Source of the DNA: Portunus trituberculatus
Taxonomy: Eukaryota > Arthropoda > Malacostraca > Decapoda > Portunidae
DNA length: 64,000 nucleotides
Assembly: GCF_017591435.1 (NCBI RefSeq)
Contig: NC_059257.1
Location: 7,907,755-7,971,754 of the forward strand
Direction of reading: 5' to 3'
Below are positions 34,260-45,800 of the stretch, piece by piece. The translations under genes were made by a program, and so were the position numbers. Under the pieces are notes generated by a model, which saw only the letters and a list, made by a program, of their open reading frames with translations, searched no databases and was not told the origin of the DNA. Numbering within the stretch: position 1 is the stretch's first letter; each line of letters starts with the position of its first letter.

Positions 34260-34707
34260 TGAAAGTGCAGGTGGAAATAGACAGACACGTTTCATTTAGG
34301 GGTCGTCACGTGTAGGGGTGATGATATTTTACAGCTTTCTTTATTTCATTATGTTTTGCTTTATTAGTGATGGTATTATTGTTTCTGTTGTCAAGGACGT
34401 TTGGGGGAGAAAGCATGGTTTTTTTTTTTTTCCTTTTTTTTTTAACTTAGGGATATTTTGACACGTGGCCGCTTCGTGAGAGGGTAAAATTATCAGTGTG
34501 TCATAAACGAGACTCGCACAGCAACAAGCAGGCATGTAATTAAATTCTTGCATTGGTTCAGTGCATAATGTAAAACTCCATTAGATACCTGCGTCACTAT
34601 TACCCAACAATGCTCAGGGATAGTCTTGATTATGTGACCGCACTTTGTTCCGAGGAAGCCAACAGCGAGGTTTCCATTGTATGCATATGTGATAACACAC
34701 ACACAAA

Positions 34708-34710
<3 letters not shown>

Positions 34711-34760
<50 letters not shown>
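34711..34760. repeat. (GA)n microsatellite
   Basis: Pure GA run preceded by ACACACACAAACAC. It lies 230 bp upstream of the UQCRB start. Confidence 0.95.
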
Positions 34761-34762
<2 letters not shown>

Positions 34763-34987
34763 TCAATATATTTCATAACATTTTATCCTTATCATTTGTT
34801 CTAGCAATTCCTGACATCTGTACATAACAAAAGTAACACATTTATTTTTCCCTTTTCAAAGAAAATATAAAGTAAAAAGAAAAGATAAAAGATTAGAAAG
34901 GGAGAAAAATAACAAAAAGGTCCCTGGAGTAAGAATGACCATCACTTCTAGAATCCTCTGTTGACCTAATCAGCTGAGAGAGGCAAG

Positions 34988-37900
34988 ATGGCGTCTGTGG
35001 CGAGACCCGGCTTTATGGGTAAATATGACCACTTCAGGCCCTCCACAGCCTCCCAAACTGGCTAGATACCCCTTGAACTACCCCTGATACTGGTGGTGTG
35101 CGGCAGAAGGGGTTAATTCAAGGGGTAAGGGCGAAATGAGGGAGGGAATGTGGTGGCCGGTTCTCCTGTTATTATTTTTCTATTTTCTTTTCCCAAGGTC
35201 ATATTTCAAAGTCGCCAAGCTTCATAGATTCATTAGTGGAGTAATTGTTGGTTGTATTTGTGGGTAGTTCATTGTTTTTTTGTCCCGTATAGGCGAGAGG
35301 TAACTATTTTATCTTTAATTGTGATGTCAAAACCTTAACGAGTCAATTTTCTTTATTTCCAGCCCAACTAACGGGAAAAAATATTGTTTGTATTTGTGGA
35401 TAGTTCGTTTTTTTTTTAAATATAGGCGAGGTAACTTTTTTTTATCTAATTGTGATGTCAAAACCTTAACGAGTCAATTTTCTTTATTTCCAGCCCAACT
35501 AATGGAAAAAAAAAACTATTGATTGTATTTATGGATAGTTCATTGTTTTTGTTCAATATAGCGAGCAAGAGAACGTTTTCTTATTTTTAAATGTGACAGC
35601 AGAACGTTAAGGACTCAATTTTCTTAATTTCCAGCCCAACTAACGGGAATAATTATTGATTGTATTTCTTGATAGTTCTTTGTTTTTTGTCCAATATAGC
35701 AAAAGATAAAATTTTTAACCCTTTTTATCTTCAACTGTGATATCAAAACTTTAACGAGTCAATTTTCGTCAATGCAGCTCAATTATTGTTTGTATTTGTA
35801 GATATTTCATTTTGTCCCATACAGTCAGCAAGAGGTAACTTTTTAACCCTTATTTTTATCTTTAGCTAATATCAAAACCTTAACGAGTCAATTTTCTTTA
35901 TTTCCAGCCCAACAAACGGGAATCATTATTGTTTGCATTTGTGGTTATTTCTTAGGTATTTCTTCCATATAATTATCTAGAGGTAACTTTTTTAACCCTT
36001 TTTTTTATCTGTAACTGTGATAAAAGCTTAACGCGTCAATTTTCTTCACTTGCAGCCCAACTGACCAATGCTGCCAAGCGCTTTGTGTTCCGCGCCTCGG
36101 CCTTCAACCAGATGGGTGAGTGTGGCAGTGAGGGTGGTGGGGTGACTCTTCTGGATGGCTACTTTCTTAACCCCTTCAGCACTAAGACCCACTGACCTCT
36201 CCTGGGGTGCACCTCTGCTCCCTGGCCTCTCCTGGGATGCGCCTCTGCTCCCTGGTCTCTCCTAAAGGGCTGCACGCTGAACCACTCCTGCGCTGCCCTA
36301 ACCTATGTTCAAAAGCCTCTTGCTGAAGTTACACAGGGTTCTTAAGGGTGGTTTTGAAGTTAACACATTTTATTTTACCTTGATGTTTGGGTGTGAATAG
36401 GACAAGTCACTCACAGCCTTGCCTTTCCCCGTGAGTGTGTTCTAGGAAGGTTTCAAGATATCTATCCCTTTCTTCTGGCAAGCTTTCAGACCTTCACAGG
36501 GGCTAGCAACTAAGTGGGTCTTTTTATTTTTACTTTTTAATGCTCTTGGACAGTTATCCCCTCTTACACACAAAAATAAAATAAAATAAAAATAAATTAG
36601 TAAAAAAAAATGTTGTACTTGACGTTTTAAAGTGACTAACAAACTGATCTGCTTAGGATACACAACCCAGTCTTTTTGTTTTCGAATTCACCTCCTCCAG
36701 TAATTTCTTCCCTTATAAACTCGGGAACTCCCTGCCTGCTTCTGTATTTCTAACTTCCTGTGACTTGACTTCATTTAAGAGGGAGGTTTCAAGACGTTTA
36801 TCTCTTTTGGCTAACTCTCTTGGACTTGCATGGGGACTGGCATGTAAGTGGGCCTTTTTCTTTTTCTTTTCTTTTTTATAGTTTTGTTGCCCTTGGCCAG
36901 CTTTCTCCATCTTACATAAAAAAAAAGACTAGCATACCCACAAAATTAGGCAATCCCCTTTATTTTTCTTTTTTATTTTTTATTTGTTATTTGTTACTTT
37001 CATATCTATCTAATCGTAGCAATAAGAGAGAGTTAACCAGGTGAAGCTAACAAGTGCATCCACAGGTCTGTACCACGATGACTGTCTGTATGAGAACAGT
37101 GACGTGCAGGAGGCGCTGAGGAGGTTACCACAGTCTATCACCGACGACCGCAACTTCAGAATGCAGCGTGCACTCCACCTCTCCCTCACCAAGAAGATTC
37201 TGCCCAAGGAGGAGTGGATTTCATACGAAGAGGTGTGTCGTTGAGTCTTGTTAGAAAATATATGAACACAGTCACATCAATTTTCAACTCACACCATGTA
37301 TCATTGCCAGAAAATTGAAAAAAAAAAGTTACTGGAATGAACTATATAACTGAAAAATACAAGGAGGTGCATCATAGAGTCTTGGTAAAAAATATATGAA
37401 CAGTCACATCAATTTTCAACTCACACCATGCATTGTTGGCCAGAAAATTGAAAGAAAAAGTTATCAGAATTAACAATATAACTGAAAATGTGAGGAGGTG
37501 CTTCATAGAGTCTTGATAAAAAATGTATAATGTTCTGTGTTTGTTTAATATTTGATTGAAGTTATTTATCCCTGCACAAGGATTTTAAAGTATTCATAGG
37601 TGTTACTCTTCACTTCTGCCTGGTTCTGGTTCTGTTGGTTGTCAGGAAGAATTGGTTTTTCAACTACTCTTCCATTTTCCTCTTATTTGTCCTCTTTTCT
37701 TCTTAATTCTTGAGTTCTTTTTCTTCTTTGGCTTAAAAATTCCTCTTCATCTTCCGTTTCTTTTCCTTTCCTTCCCTTTATCACCAAACCCAGCAGAAAT
37801 GTAAGACCATTAACAATCTCTTCTTTATTCATCATTACCTTACCAGTACATTTTCTTTCTTCACTTCTGTGTCTTTGATTGTTAAAAGCCCTATTCACCT

Positions 37901-38308
37901 TCTACCCTTTCCTTTCTTTCCTTCATTGCCAAACCCAGTAACAAGATAAAACAATTCAACAAATATTTTTTTCATCATTACTTTATAAATTAGTCCTTTC
38001 CCTCTTTGTTTCCTCTTCACTTCTGCCTTTGACTGTTTAAAACCCTCTTCACCTTCTTCCCTTTCTTTCCTTCATCACCAAACTCAATATTAACAAAGAA
38101 CAATTCAACAATCTCACCTTTTCATCATTACCTTATAGATTACAGTCCTTTCCTGCTTCTTTCCCTCACCACTCAACCAACAGGCATTATTCACCACTTG
38201 TCTCTGTTCTCTCCTCCACAGGACAGAGCGAAGGGCCGTTACCTGCAGCCTTACCTGGAGGAAGTGATCAGAGAGAGGAAGGAACGAGAGGAATGGAACA
38301 AGAAGTGA
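34988..38308 (+). CDS. UQCRB: Cytochrome b-c1 complex subunit 7 (UQCRB/QCR7)
   Basis: Four exons: 34988-35018, 36056-36115, 37066-37232 and 38222-38308. All have GT-AG borders and consistent phases, giving 114 aa (human 111). This is the small matrix-side subunit of mitochondrial complex III, associated with cytochrome b and the ubiquinone site. The protein runs MASVARPGFM, AQLTNAAKRFVFRASAFNQM, GLYHDDCLYENSDVQEALRR, LPQSITDDRNFRMQRALHLS, LTKKILPKEEWISYEE, DRAKGRYLQPYLEEVIRERK, EREEWNKK. LYHDD, LYEN, ALRRLP, R..R..RA..LS and YL.PYL are family hallmarks. The start sits in AGGCAAG-ATG-GCG, and the first exon encodes only ten residues. Introns 1 and 3 contain tandem repeats that copy the flanking splice sites. 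Identification is secure. Confidence 0.97.
35235..36055 (+). repeat. Tandem array copying the UQCRB exon-2 acceptor
   Basis: A 130-148-bp unit ends in TTTTCTTTATTTCCAG|CCCAACT. Decoy AG acceptors end at 35362, 35493, 35634, 35777 and 35907. The authentic one ends at 36055 (TTCACTTGCAG|CCCAACTGACC). Upstream words TTAACGAGTCAATTTTC and TTGTATTTGTGGATAGTTC recur in each unit. The first ~7 exon bases are part of the unit. Confidence 0.9.
36430..36625 (+). mobile_element. LINE 3' tail fragment
   Basis: GGTTTCAAGATATCTATCCC, GGCTAGCAACTAAGTGGGTC, TTTAATGCTCTTGGACAG and a terminal A-rich run match the LINE 3' wording. It lies in UQCRB intron 2. Confidence 0.65.
36626..37050 (+). repeat. Segment related to 39605-39810, interrupted by a LINE tail
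   Basis: AAAGTGACTAAC, GATACACAACCCAGTCTTTT, then after the interruption GACTAGCATACCCACA, ATCTAATCGTAGCAATAA and CCAACCAGGTGAA-like words recur in the same order upstream of BCCIP at 39605-39810. Within this copy 36700-36925 is a LINE 3' tail (GGGAACTCCCTGCCTGCTTC, TTGACTTCATTTAAGAGGGA, AGTGGGCCTTTTTC, poly(A)) that is absent from the other copy. Confidence 0.6.
37233..37520 (+). repeat. Tandem repeat copying the UQCRB exon-3 donor
   Basis: The true donor is GAAGAG|GTGTGTCGTTGAGTCTTG at 37232/37233. Copies are AAGGAG|GTGCATCATAGAGTCTTG at 37366/37367 and GAGGAG|GTGCTTCATAGAGTCTTG at 37497/37498. The period is 131-134 bp, and the shared body is TCACATCAATTTTCAACTCA, CACCATG and CCAGAAAATTGAAA. 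Confidence 0.85.
37690..38221 (+). repeat. ~150-bp T/C-rich tandem repeat, about 3 copies
   Basis: TTCCTTCATCACCAAACCCAG, AACAATTCAACAATCT, TTCATCATTACCTTA and CACTTCTGCCTTTGACTGTT recur about three times in UQCRB intron 3 up to the exon-4 acceptor. Confidence 0.75.
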
Positions 38309-38760
38309 AATGCTCTCCATCATTTAGGTTATTCTTCCACTAAACTGCCCTCCTCCATATCTTTGTGATTCTCCACTTCTCCCTAGCCTTCACTCTCCTC
38401 CTTCCCCATAACTCAATTATTTAACTATTTCTTATCGTTTTTCTTATTTATTTTCTATTATATCTTTATCCTCCATCTTTATCCCTTCTCTTTCTGCCTC
38501 CTTACTCGTCAATCTATATTATTCTCTCCCTTTTTTTATTCTAGCTTTCTTTCCAGCTCCTATAGATTTGTTCCTTACACTCTACATTCTCCTTCTCTTC
38601 CCAGTATCCCTTATATTCTCACTTCGAGGCGCTGTACAGTTTGGTGTTAGTGAGGGGAGGGCAGAGTGAGGCTCCTCCAGGCCTTGCTATAGTCTATCCT
38701 GTGTATATTGACCCCCAAGTGAGCCTGTTGCTGTAACAATACAAATACATTATGGTAAAG
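38309..38760 (+). other. UQCRB: Probable UQCRB 3' UTR
   Basis: The sequence is pyrimidine-rich, then GAGGCGCTGTACAGTTTGGTG and TGTGTATATTGACCCCC, ending near AACAATACAAATACATTATGG. Only variant poly(A) signals (AATACA) are seen. Confidence 0.4.
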
Positions 38761-40046
38761 TTATGTACTGGTGTTTCTCTTGAGCTAACCTAATGTGACT
38801 TGGTTGGACCTAAAGTAAGCTTAATGATTATGTTATTACTAGCATTTTAGCTATATATATTACAGTAGTAGTAGTAGTAGTAGTAGTAACTTGTCAGTGC
38901 AAACCAATTCAGAAATACAGCACGTTTGTGTCAAAATTAAGTTCGTTCAGAAAGAAATCCCGTCATTAGAAGGGAACAGTGTAACTACCGCAAGTGTGAA
39001 TCTTGAGGCATGTCATCACGTCATTGCGTCATATTCAGAAATGCTTCCCTCTCTGCGATAAAAAAAATAAATAAACAAAAATAAAAAAAAAGGTCTTAAT
39101 GAGTATTTTTCTTGTTGATAATGCAGAAAAGTTGTTAACATGTCATTACTATTACGGACACATCCTTAAAAAAAACCCGCGTTACTTCAACAAGAGCTCT
39201 TTGAAAATAATGAAGGTGCAGTGCGCGAAATGTTTCAGAATATGGGCCTTTTGGAGCCACGCACTTGGAACATGTTGCAATTCATGAGTAAATCTAGTGT
39301 GTTAGCTTGCATTTTCCAAAGAAGAAAGCAAAAAATATAAGAGGCTTTAATCATAAGGCCAGATGTTTTCAAACTATTAATGACGCTCTAGTGATATGGA
39401 CTTTTGACGGCGCACCAACTGTACAATCACGTGTAGTGTGTACAACATATTCATTCGTGAAAATAACGTGGTATGGTCACGGTAAAATCATAATAATCAT
39501 AATCCCCGTCCTGAGCACTTAAATATGTCCTGGCCGCCTTTCACACCTGCGGATAGGGTTAATTTGGAATACAATGACAGGAGCTGGTTTATATTACTTC
39601 TAAATGACATTATAAAGTGACTAACATAGCATACGGTATACAACCCAGTCTTTTCTTTCTCTTTCCTTAAAATTCAACTTCTTTTTCCTTACAGACTGGC
39701 ATACACGCAGAATTGTTGGGCTATCACTATATTTTCATAGGTTATCTCAGTTTCCTGCCTAACCATAGCAATAAAGGATTGCCAACCAGGTGAACCTTGT
39801 CTGGGCAGCCCCATGTGTCCCTATCAGCTGTTATATGGACAGAAAAGTGTGAATATATAGTCAGCAGCATAAAATAACACCAAACACCACAACACCAGTA
39901 CCGTTCACAAGACAGAAACTTTACCACATGACGTCAAGCTGAAAGATCAAGGGAGGCTGAGGAGCACATGTAAGGCTGCGACCCACACATTTTTCCCCCA
40001 CCTGAGTCTGTTCCCGTTACGAGCATCACCCACACCGCAGCTAGCC
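38761..40046. other. Intergenic between UQCRB and BCCIP
   Basis: There is a (TAG)n stretch at about 38865-38888 and the segmental repeat at 39605-39810. Otherwise the sequence is unrecognised. Frames of about 60-70 codons (for example 39099-39287) show no family features. The last ~100 bp before 40047 should contain the BCCIP promoter and 5' UTR. Confidence 0.5.
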
Positions 40047-41235
40047 ATGCCTGGACCCTTCAAGAAGCCCCGGGCGGTGTTCCCTGTGGAGGAGCACCCG
40101 CCTGAGGACAGTGACGAGGAGATGGAGCAGGATGAGATGATTGGACAGAGCGTGAGTGGAGAGGATGGAAAGGCGGAAGGGCTTTTCTTCTTTTTTTTTT
40201 TTTTAGTAGAAATAGGAAACGAATAAGAGGCAGAGGGAAGAAAAGTATAAAGTAAGTGAAGGAAAGCAGGAGATAAAAGTTTGTAGCAGACCACATTGCT
40301 GTTTGTGTGGAAGGACTTGGTTCTGAATGACTTGTCTACAAACCCCACTAAAATATCCACACATTTTTTTTTTTTTAATTATGTATCTCATTGGCTGAGG
40401 AGATCAACACCCTTTGTATTTATTTTTTTTTTTCTTAACTCATATTTGAGAAACGGAGGATCTCTTGTAAATATTAAACGATGCAGGACACACACACACA
40501 CACACACCTGCCAGCTTTGATATTAACCCCATCAGTACTGGGACGCATTTTTATCACGAGTTTTGGGTGTGATTAGACTATTTTACTTACATTAGGAAGG
40601 GTTATTGGAAGTCGGAAGATTAATGGCCACAGTCTTCACTATTTTAATCCCCCACATGACTTTCTGAAGCTGTATAAGATCACCAAATAGTAAAAACAGT
40701 AAGAAGAGTGAATGCATCATAGTACGGAGGAGGTTAAACACTTTCTCTTAGAACAATTTGGGGCATTCCACACACAAGTCCAACCTTTACTCTCTCCTGC
40801 AGGTGAATGTAGACTTTGAAGGCTTCCCCGCCACTGATGCAGACTTCCACGGCATGAAGCGTCTCCTGCAGCAGTGTTTCCGAGGGTTAGAGGTGGACAT
40901 CTTCAGGCCTCACTGACACTATCATCTCTCAAAATTATGTGGGTTCGGTTATCAAGGTCAGTTGAGAATTAGTATGTGGTTTGTGATTTTTTATTATAGT
41001 TGATCTTTTTTGTTATATTTTTCTTGTTTGTTCGTTATTTTCTCATTTCTTCCTTTTTTTCATTCTTGGTTGTTAAGCTTTTTCTTTCCTTCTTTCTTTC
41101 TTTCCTCCTTATTTGTTTTCTTTCTTGCTATATTTTCTTTTGTTTTTCTTAGTTCTCATTCTTCCTTTTCTTTTTTTTTCCTTATTTCCATCTTTCAATT
41201 TTTTCTTTAATTTTTCCTTCCTTCCTTCCTTCCTG

Positions 41236-41269
<34 letters not shown>

Positions 41270-41569
41270 TTCCTTCCTTCGTTCCTTCTCTTTCCACCAA
41301 TATTAGTTTTACATTACAAAAATTAAGAGTGCACCTATATATCTGCTATTTTCAATCACCTATCTACACTACAGCATAAGAGAGTTAATGGATCAGATGA
41401 CAGATGAAGATGGCGTAAAGAATGGTCTTAATGTAGCTTTTCCTTTGCCAGCAAGTTGATGCAGAAGAAGATGATGATGATGATGAAGAAGAGATGAATG
41501 ATGATGGCAGTGAAGAGCAGCAAGTGTTTGGGGTCACAACTGTCATTAACCTCACAGCAAGAAAGGTGA

Positions 41570-41643
<74 letters not shown>

Positions 41644-42743
41644 AAAAGTATAATAGAAAGTAAGCAATAGCTAGATTTTAAACAAGAAAAATGCATATAC
41701 TCTAACAGAAAAATGAATAGTAAATATAAAAGATGACTAACAGTAATGATGATGATGATGATGATAATAGTAATAATAATAATAATAATAATAATGAAGA
41801 AGAAGAAGAAATAAATGAAAAATCCAACTTTCCATAATAACACCACTAACACTACCATTAACATCACTATAAACAACTAAAATGAAAACCATTACCCATT
41901 AACTAAACTTCCTTTTACATAAAATAAATAAATAGATAGATGAAAAATAAAATAAAATAGAATAAATATGATGTTCTTTTGTATCATGGCCTTCCCACAC
42001 ACTCCAACACCAGAACGAGGAGTGCGTGGCAGGGCTGAGGAGTGCATGAGTGGAGAGGTGTTTGGAAAAAGAAAAAAAAAAGAGAAAAAGCATAAATAAA
42101 ATCAAATAAATGATATTCTTTTGTTTCATGGCCTTTCCACACACACCAACACCAGGACGAGGAGTGTGTGGCAGGGCTGAGGAGTGCGTTGGTGGAGATG
42201 TGTTCAAGCAGTGGGCCAGACTCCACCACAGCACTCCTAAGGGATATACTGGGCAATGAAAGCAAGCACGTGGGTCTCCTAGTGTCCGAGAGGCTTGTCA
42301 ATCTGCCTCCTCAGTTTGCCATCCCTGTATTTGATTGTCTGAGGTAAGGTTGGTGGGTTGTGTTTGTGTTGTTTTGTGTTTGTTTTTTTTTACTATTTTT
42401 TGTTAAGTTTTTCTTGTTTTGTCGTTTGTTTTTGTTGGTGTTTTTACTATTTTTGTTGTGCTGTTAATTTGTTTTCACATTTTTTTTCTTTTCTTATCTT
42501 TTCCTTTGTTTTGTTTTTTAGTTTTATCATTTGTTTTATTTGCAATTTTACTTCTTGTCTTGTTACGGTTAATTTTTTTGACTGCATTTTTATTTTCTTC
42601 TTTTTTCCTTTTGGTTTTCCATATTCTTTTGTTTAACGTCATTTTGTATTGGTTTATCTTTTTTATTGTTGTTTTTGCTGTTTCTTCCTTGTACTGTTCA
42701 TTTTATTTTCTTATTACTGTTTTATTATTATTATTATTATTAC

Positions 42744-42821
<78 letters not shown>

Positions 42822-45800
42822 TTTTTCCCCCATTATTAACGTTTTTTTTTCAAAGTACCAAACAGATACAATGCCATTAACTTTTTCTTTCCTATTTCAA
42901 CCTTCATTTTTTAAGACAATAACAAAAACACAGCCAATGTACTGATAGACACAATTCTACATCACAGATCTATTTTTATTTATTTACTCTGGTGAAGGAA
43001 GGAGATTAATGAGGCGAAGAAGAAGAAGATGCCCTATGACTTTGCCTACCTGCTGTTGATATGCAAGGTGTACAAGTTAGAGAAGAAGAAGAAGAAGAAA
43101 ACTGTGGAAACTGAACTGTGGGGAAACCCAGAGGAGGAAGTCATAGCAGAGGTGAGGTAGAAAGATTTCACAAGACATTTTCTTTTTAACCCTTTTATTT
43201 GCATTTACATATTCATTCTACTTATTATCTGGTGATTTTATTCAGCTTCAAAAACTTATGTGGCGATTGAAATAGTGAGGACTGTGGCCATTAGCCCTCT
43301 GACCTCCATAGACTATAGACCTCCAAAATTAAAATCCACACAGATGATATAATTTATCCATAAGAATATTTTTGCTGTTTATAAGGTAGAAACCATGTTA
43401 ATCTGTCAATAGAACCAACAAACTACCCTTAAAAACCAGTGTGCCTGAAACAAGAGTCTTTTGAAAATATATGTTATGTGACCACTATTTTTCAGTCTAC
43501 AAAGAAGATAAAATTTATCCGTAAGAGTGTTTTTGCTATTGATAAGGTAGAAATCATGTTAATCTGTCTATGGAACTATGAAACTACCCTTAAAAAAACA
43601 TATTACTGAAACAAGAGTCTTTTTAGAGATACAAATGATGTGACCACTATTTTTCAAAGTCCAGAGTTATGAGGAACTTTGTGTGTAAGAGTGTTTTTTG
43701 CTTTTGATAAGGTAGATATCATGTTAATCTGCCAATAGAACCATCAAACCTCCCTTAAAAACTCGTGTGACTGAAACATGGAGGTCAGATGATTAATGCT
43801 CAGTCTTCACTATTCTCAAGCTGTAAAAATATCACCAAAAAGTAAGCAGAATGAATATGAAAATGTGTTCTGTTACTGAAGAGGTTAAGTGAAAACATTA
43901 GGGTCTTGTTATTGTTTTTTAGATTTTTTATTTATTTATTTATTTATTTATTTTTCTTTATGCTGTGGCACCTGTAGGTTTTACTTTAAGAGTATGGGAA
44001 GCGCTGTTCTGCTTCCACCCATTAGTGGTGCAGTGTAGTGTAATTATGTGTAAGTATTGAGGTGTATGGAGATCAGTCTTCCCTACCTTAATCCCCCACA
44101 TAAGTTTCTGAAGCTGTATAAAATCAAATAGTGCGCAGAATGAATATGAAAATGCATCCTGGTTCTGAAAAGATTAACTGTTCTGAACTCATATTTTTTC
44201 GTGATTATTTTCTGCAACCCTGATAATATGAAGTGATAGGAGAGATAAGGTGGACAGAACTCATACAGACATTTTCTTTTTATTATTAACTATTCTATGC
44301 CTCAATGTATTTGTATGTGATCATTTAACGCAATTGTAATAACAGGAAGTGATAATGAGGTGAACTGTTTTGAAACTTTACTTATTTGTATACAATTATT
44401 GGAGTAGGCAGTAGTCACCTGCCGCCCGGTGGAATACTCCAGGAGAGGTACTTACGGGGATGTAGGCAGTGCTGCAGACTGAGTGATTCCCCGTGTCCTC
44501 TCTTCCCGGTTCCCTTTGTGGTCTCATTTATACAATTGAGCAGCTGCAGCCTGCCCTCTAAAGACAACTTCTACTACTTCCTACACTACACTACAACACC
44601 TTACACTTTTACACTCTCTTCAAATCAAAATTTAATAATGGCTTCACCACGCCCTGCCTCGGAGTCCCCTCTGGGAGGGGACCATAAATGTCCCCAGGTC
44701 GGACTGCCCTCTGCTGTCGACCTTGGGTGTCTTGACACTTCATCTAATACTTTCACTATCAATTTCTGCAACATTCGTGGCCTTCGTTCTAATTTTCAAT
44801 CTGTGGAACACCACCTCTCCTCTACTAAACCTCATCTTCTCTTCCTAACTGAAACACAGTTGTCTGTGACTACTGACAGCAGCCCTTTTCTGTTCCCTCC
44901 TACTTGCTCTATCCTCATTTTCAATCCAAAGCTGGATGTTGCGCATACGTGCGTAACGACACCACTTGCTCTCGTGCCCACAATCTTGAATCTTCAGAAT
45001 TTTCTACCATCTGGCTAAGACTTCAATGTCACTCTCTAACTAAATTCATCTGTGCTGTATACCTCTCACCTAATTCCTCTGACTATGTAAAATTCTTTGA
45101 CTATTTGACTTCCAAGGTGGAGCACATCTTATCTCACTTTCCTTTTGCTGAGATCTCCATTTTAGGGATTTCAATGTTCACCACCAGCTTTGGCTTTCAT
45201 CTTCTTTCACTGACCAACCTGGTGAACAAACCTTCAACTTTGCTATCCTTCATGACCTAGAGCAGCTAGTGAAGTTCCCTACCCGTATTCCTGACCGCCT
45301 TGGAGACACGCCCAACATTCTTGATCTTTTCCTAACCTCCAACCCTTCTGCTTACTCTGTTAAACTTTCCTCTCCGTTGGGCTCCTCCGACCACAATCTA
45401 ATTTCCGTTACCAGTTCTATCACTCCAGTGCAGCCTCAGGACCCGCCTAAGCGGAGGTGCTTCTGGCATTTTAACTCTGCTAAGTGGGAGGAACTAAGGC
45501 AGTACTATTCTGATTTCCTTGGGATGATTATTGTTTTCATGTCAGAGATCCTTCTCTTTGTGCCGAGCGCATAACAGAGGTGATTATCTCTGGCATGGAG
45601 CTATACATTCCTCATACTTTCTCTAACCCTAAAGCTAAAAAGCCTTGGTTTAACTCTGCTTGTTCTCGTGCTGTCAATGATAGAGAGGCGGCTCACAAAC
45701 GGTTCCGTAGCCATCCAACTGCTGAAACTCATGCCCTATATATTTCTGCCCGTAATCATGCCAAATCTATTCTCCAACTTACTAAAACTCTTTCATCAAT

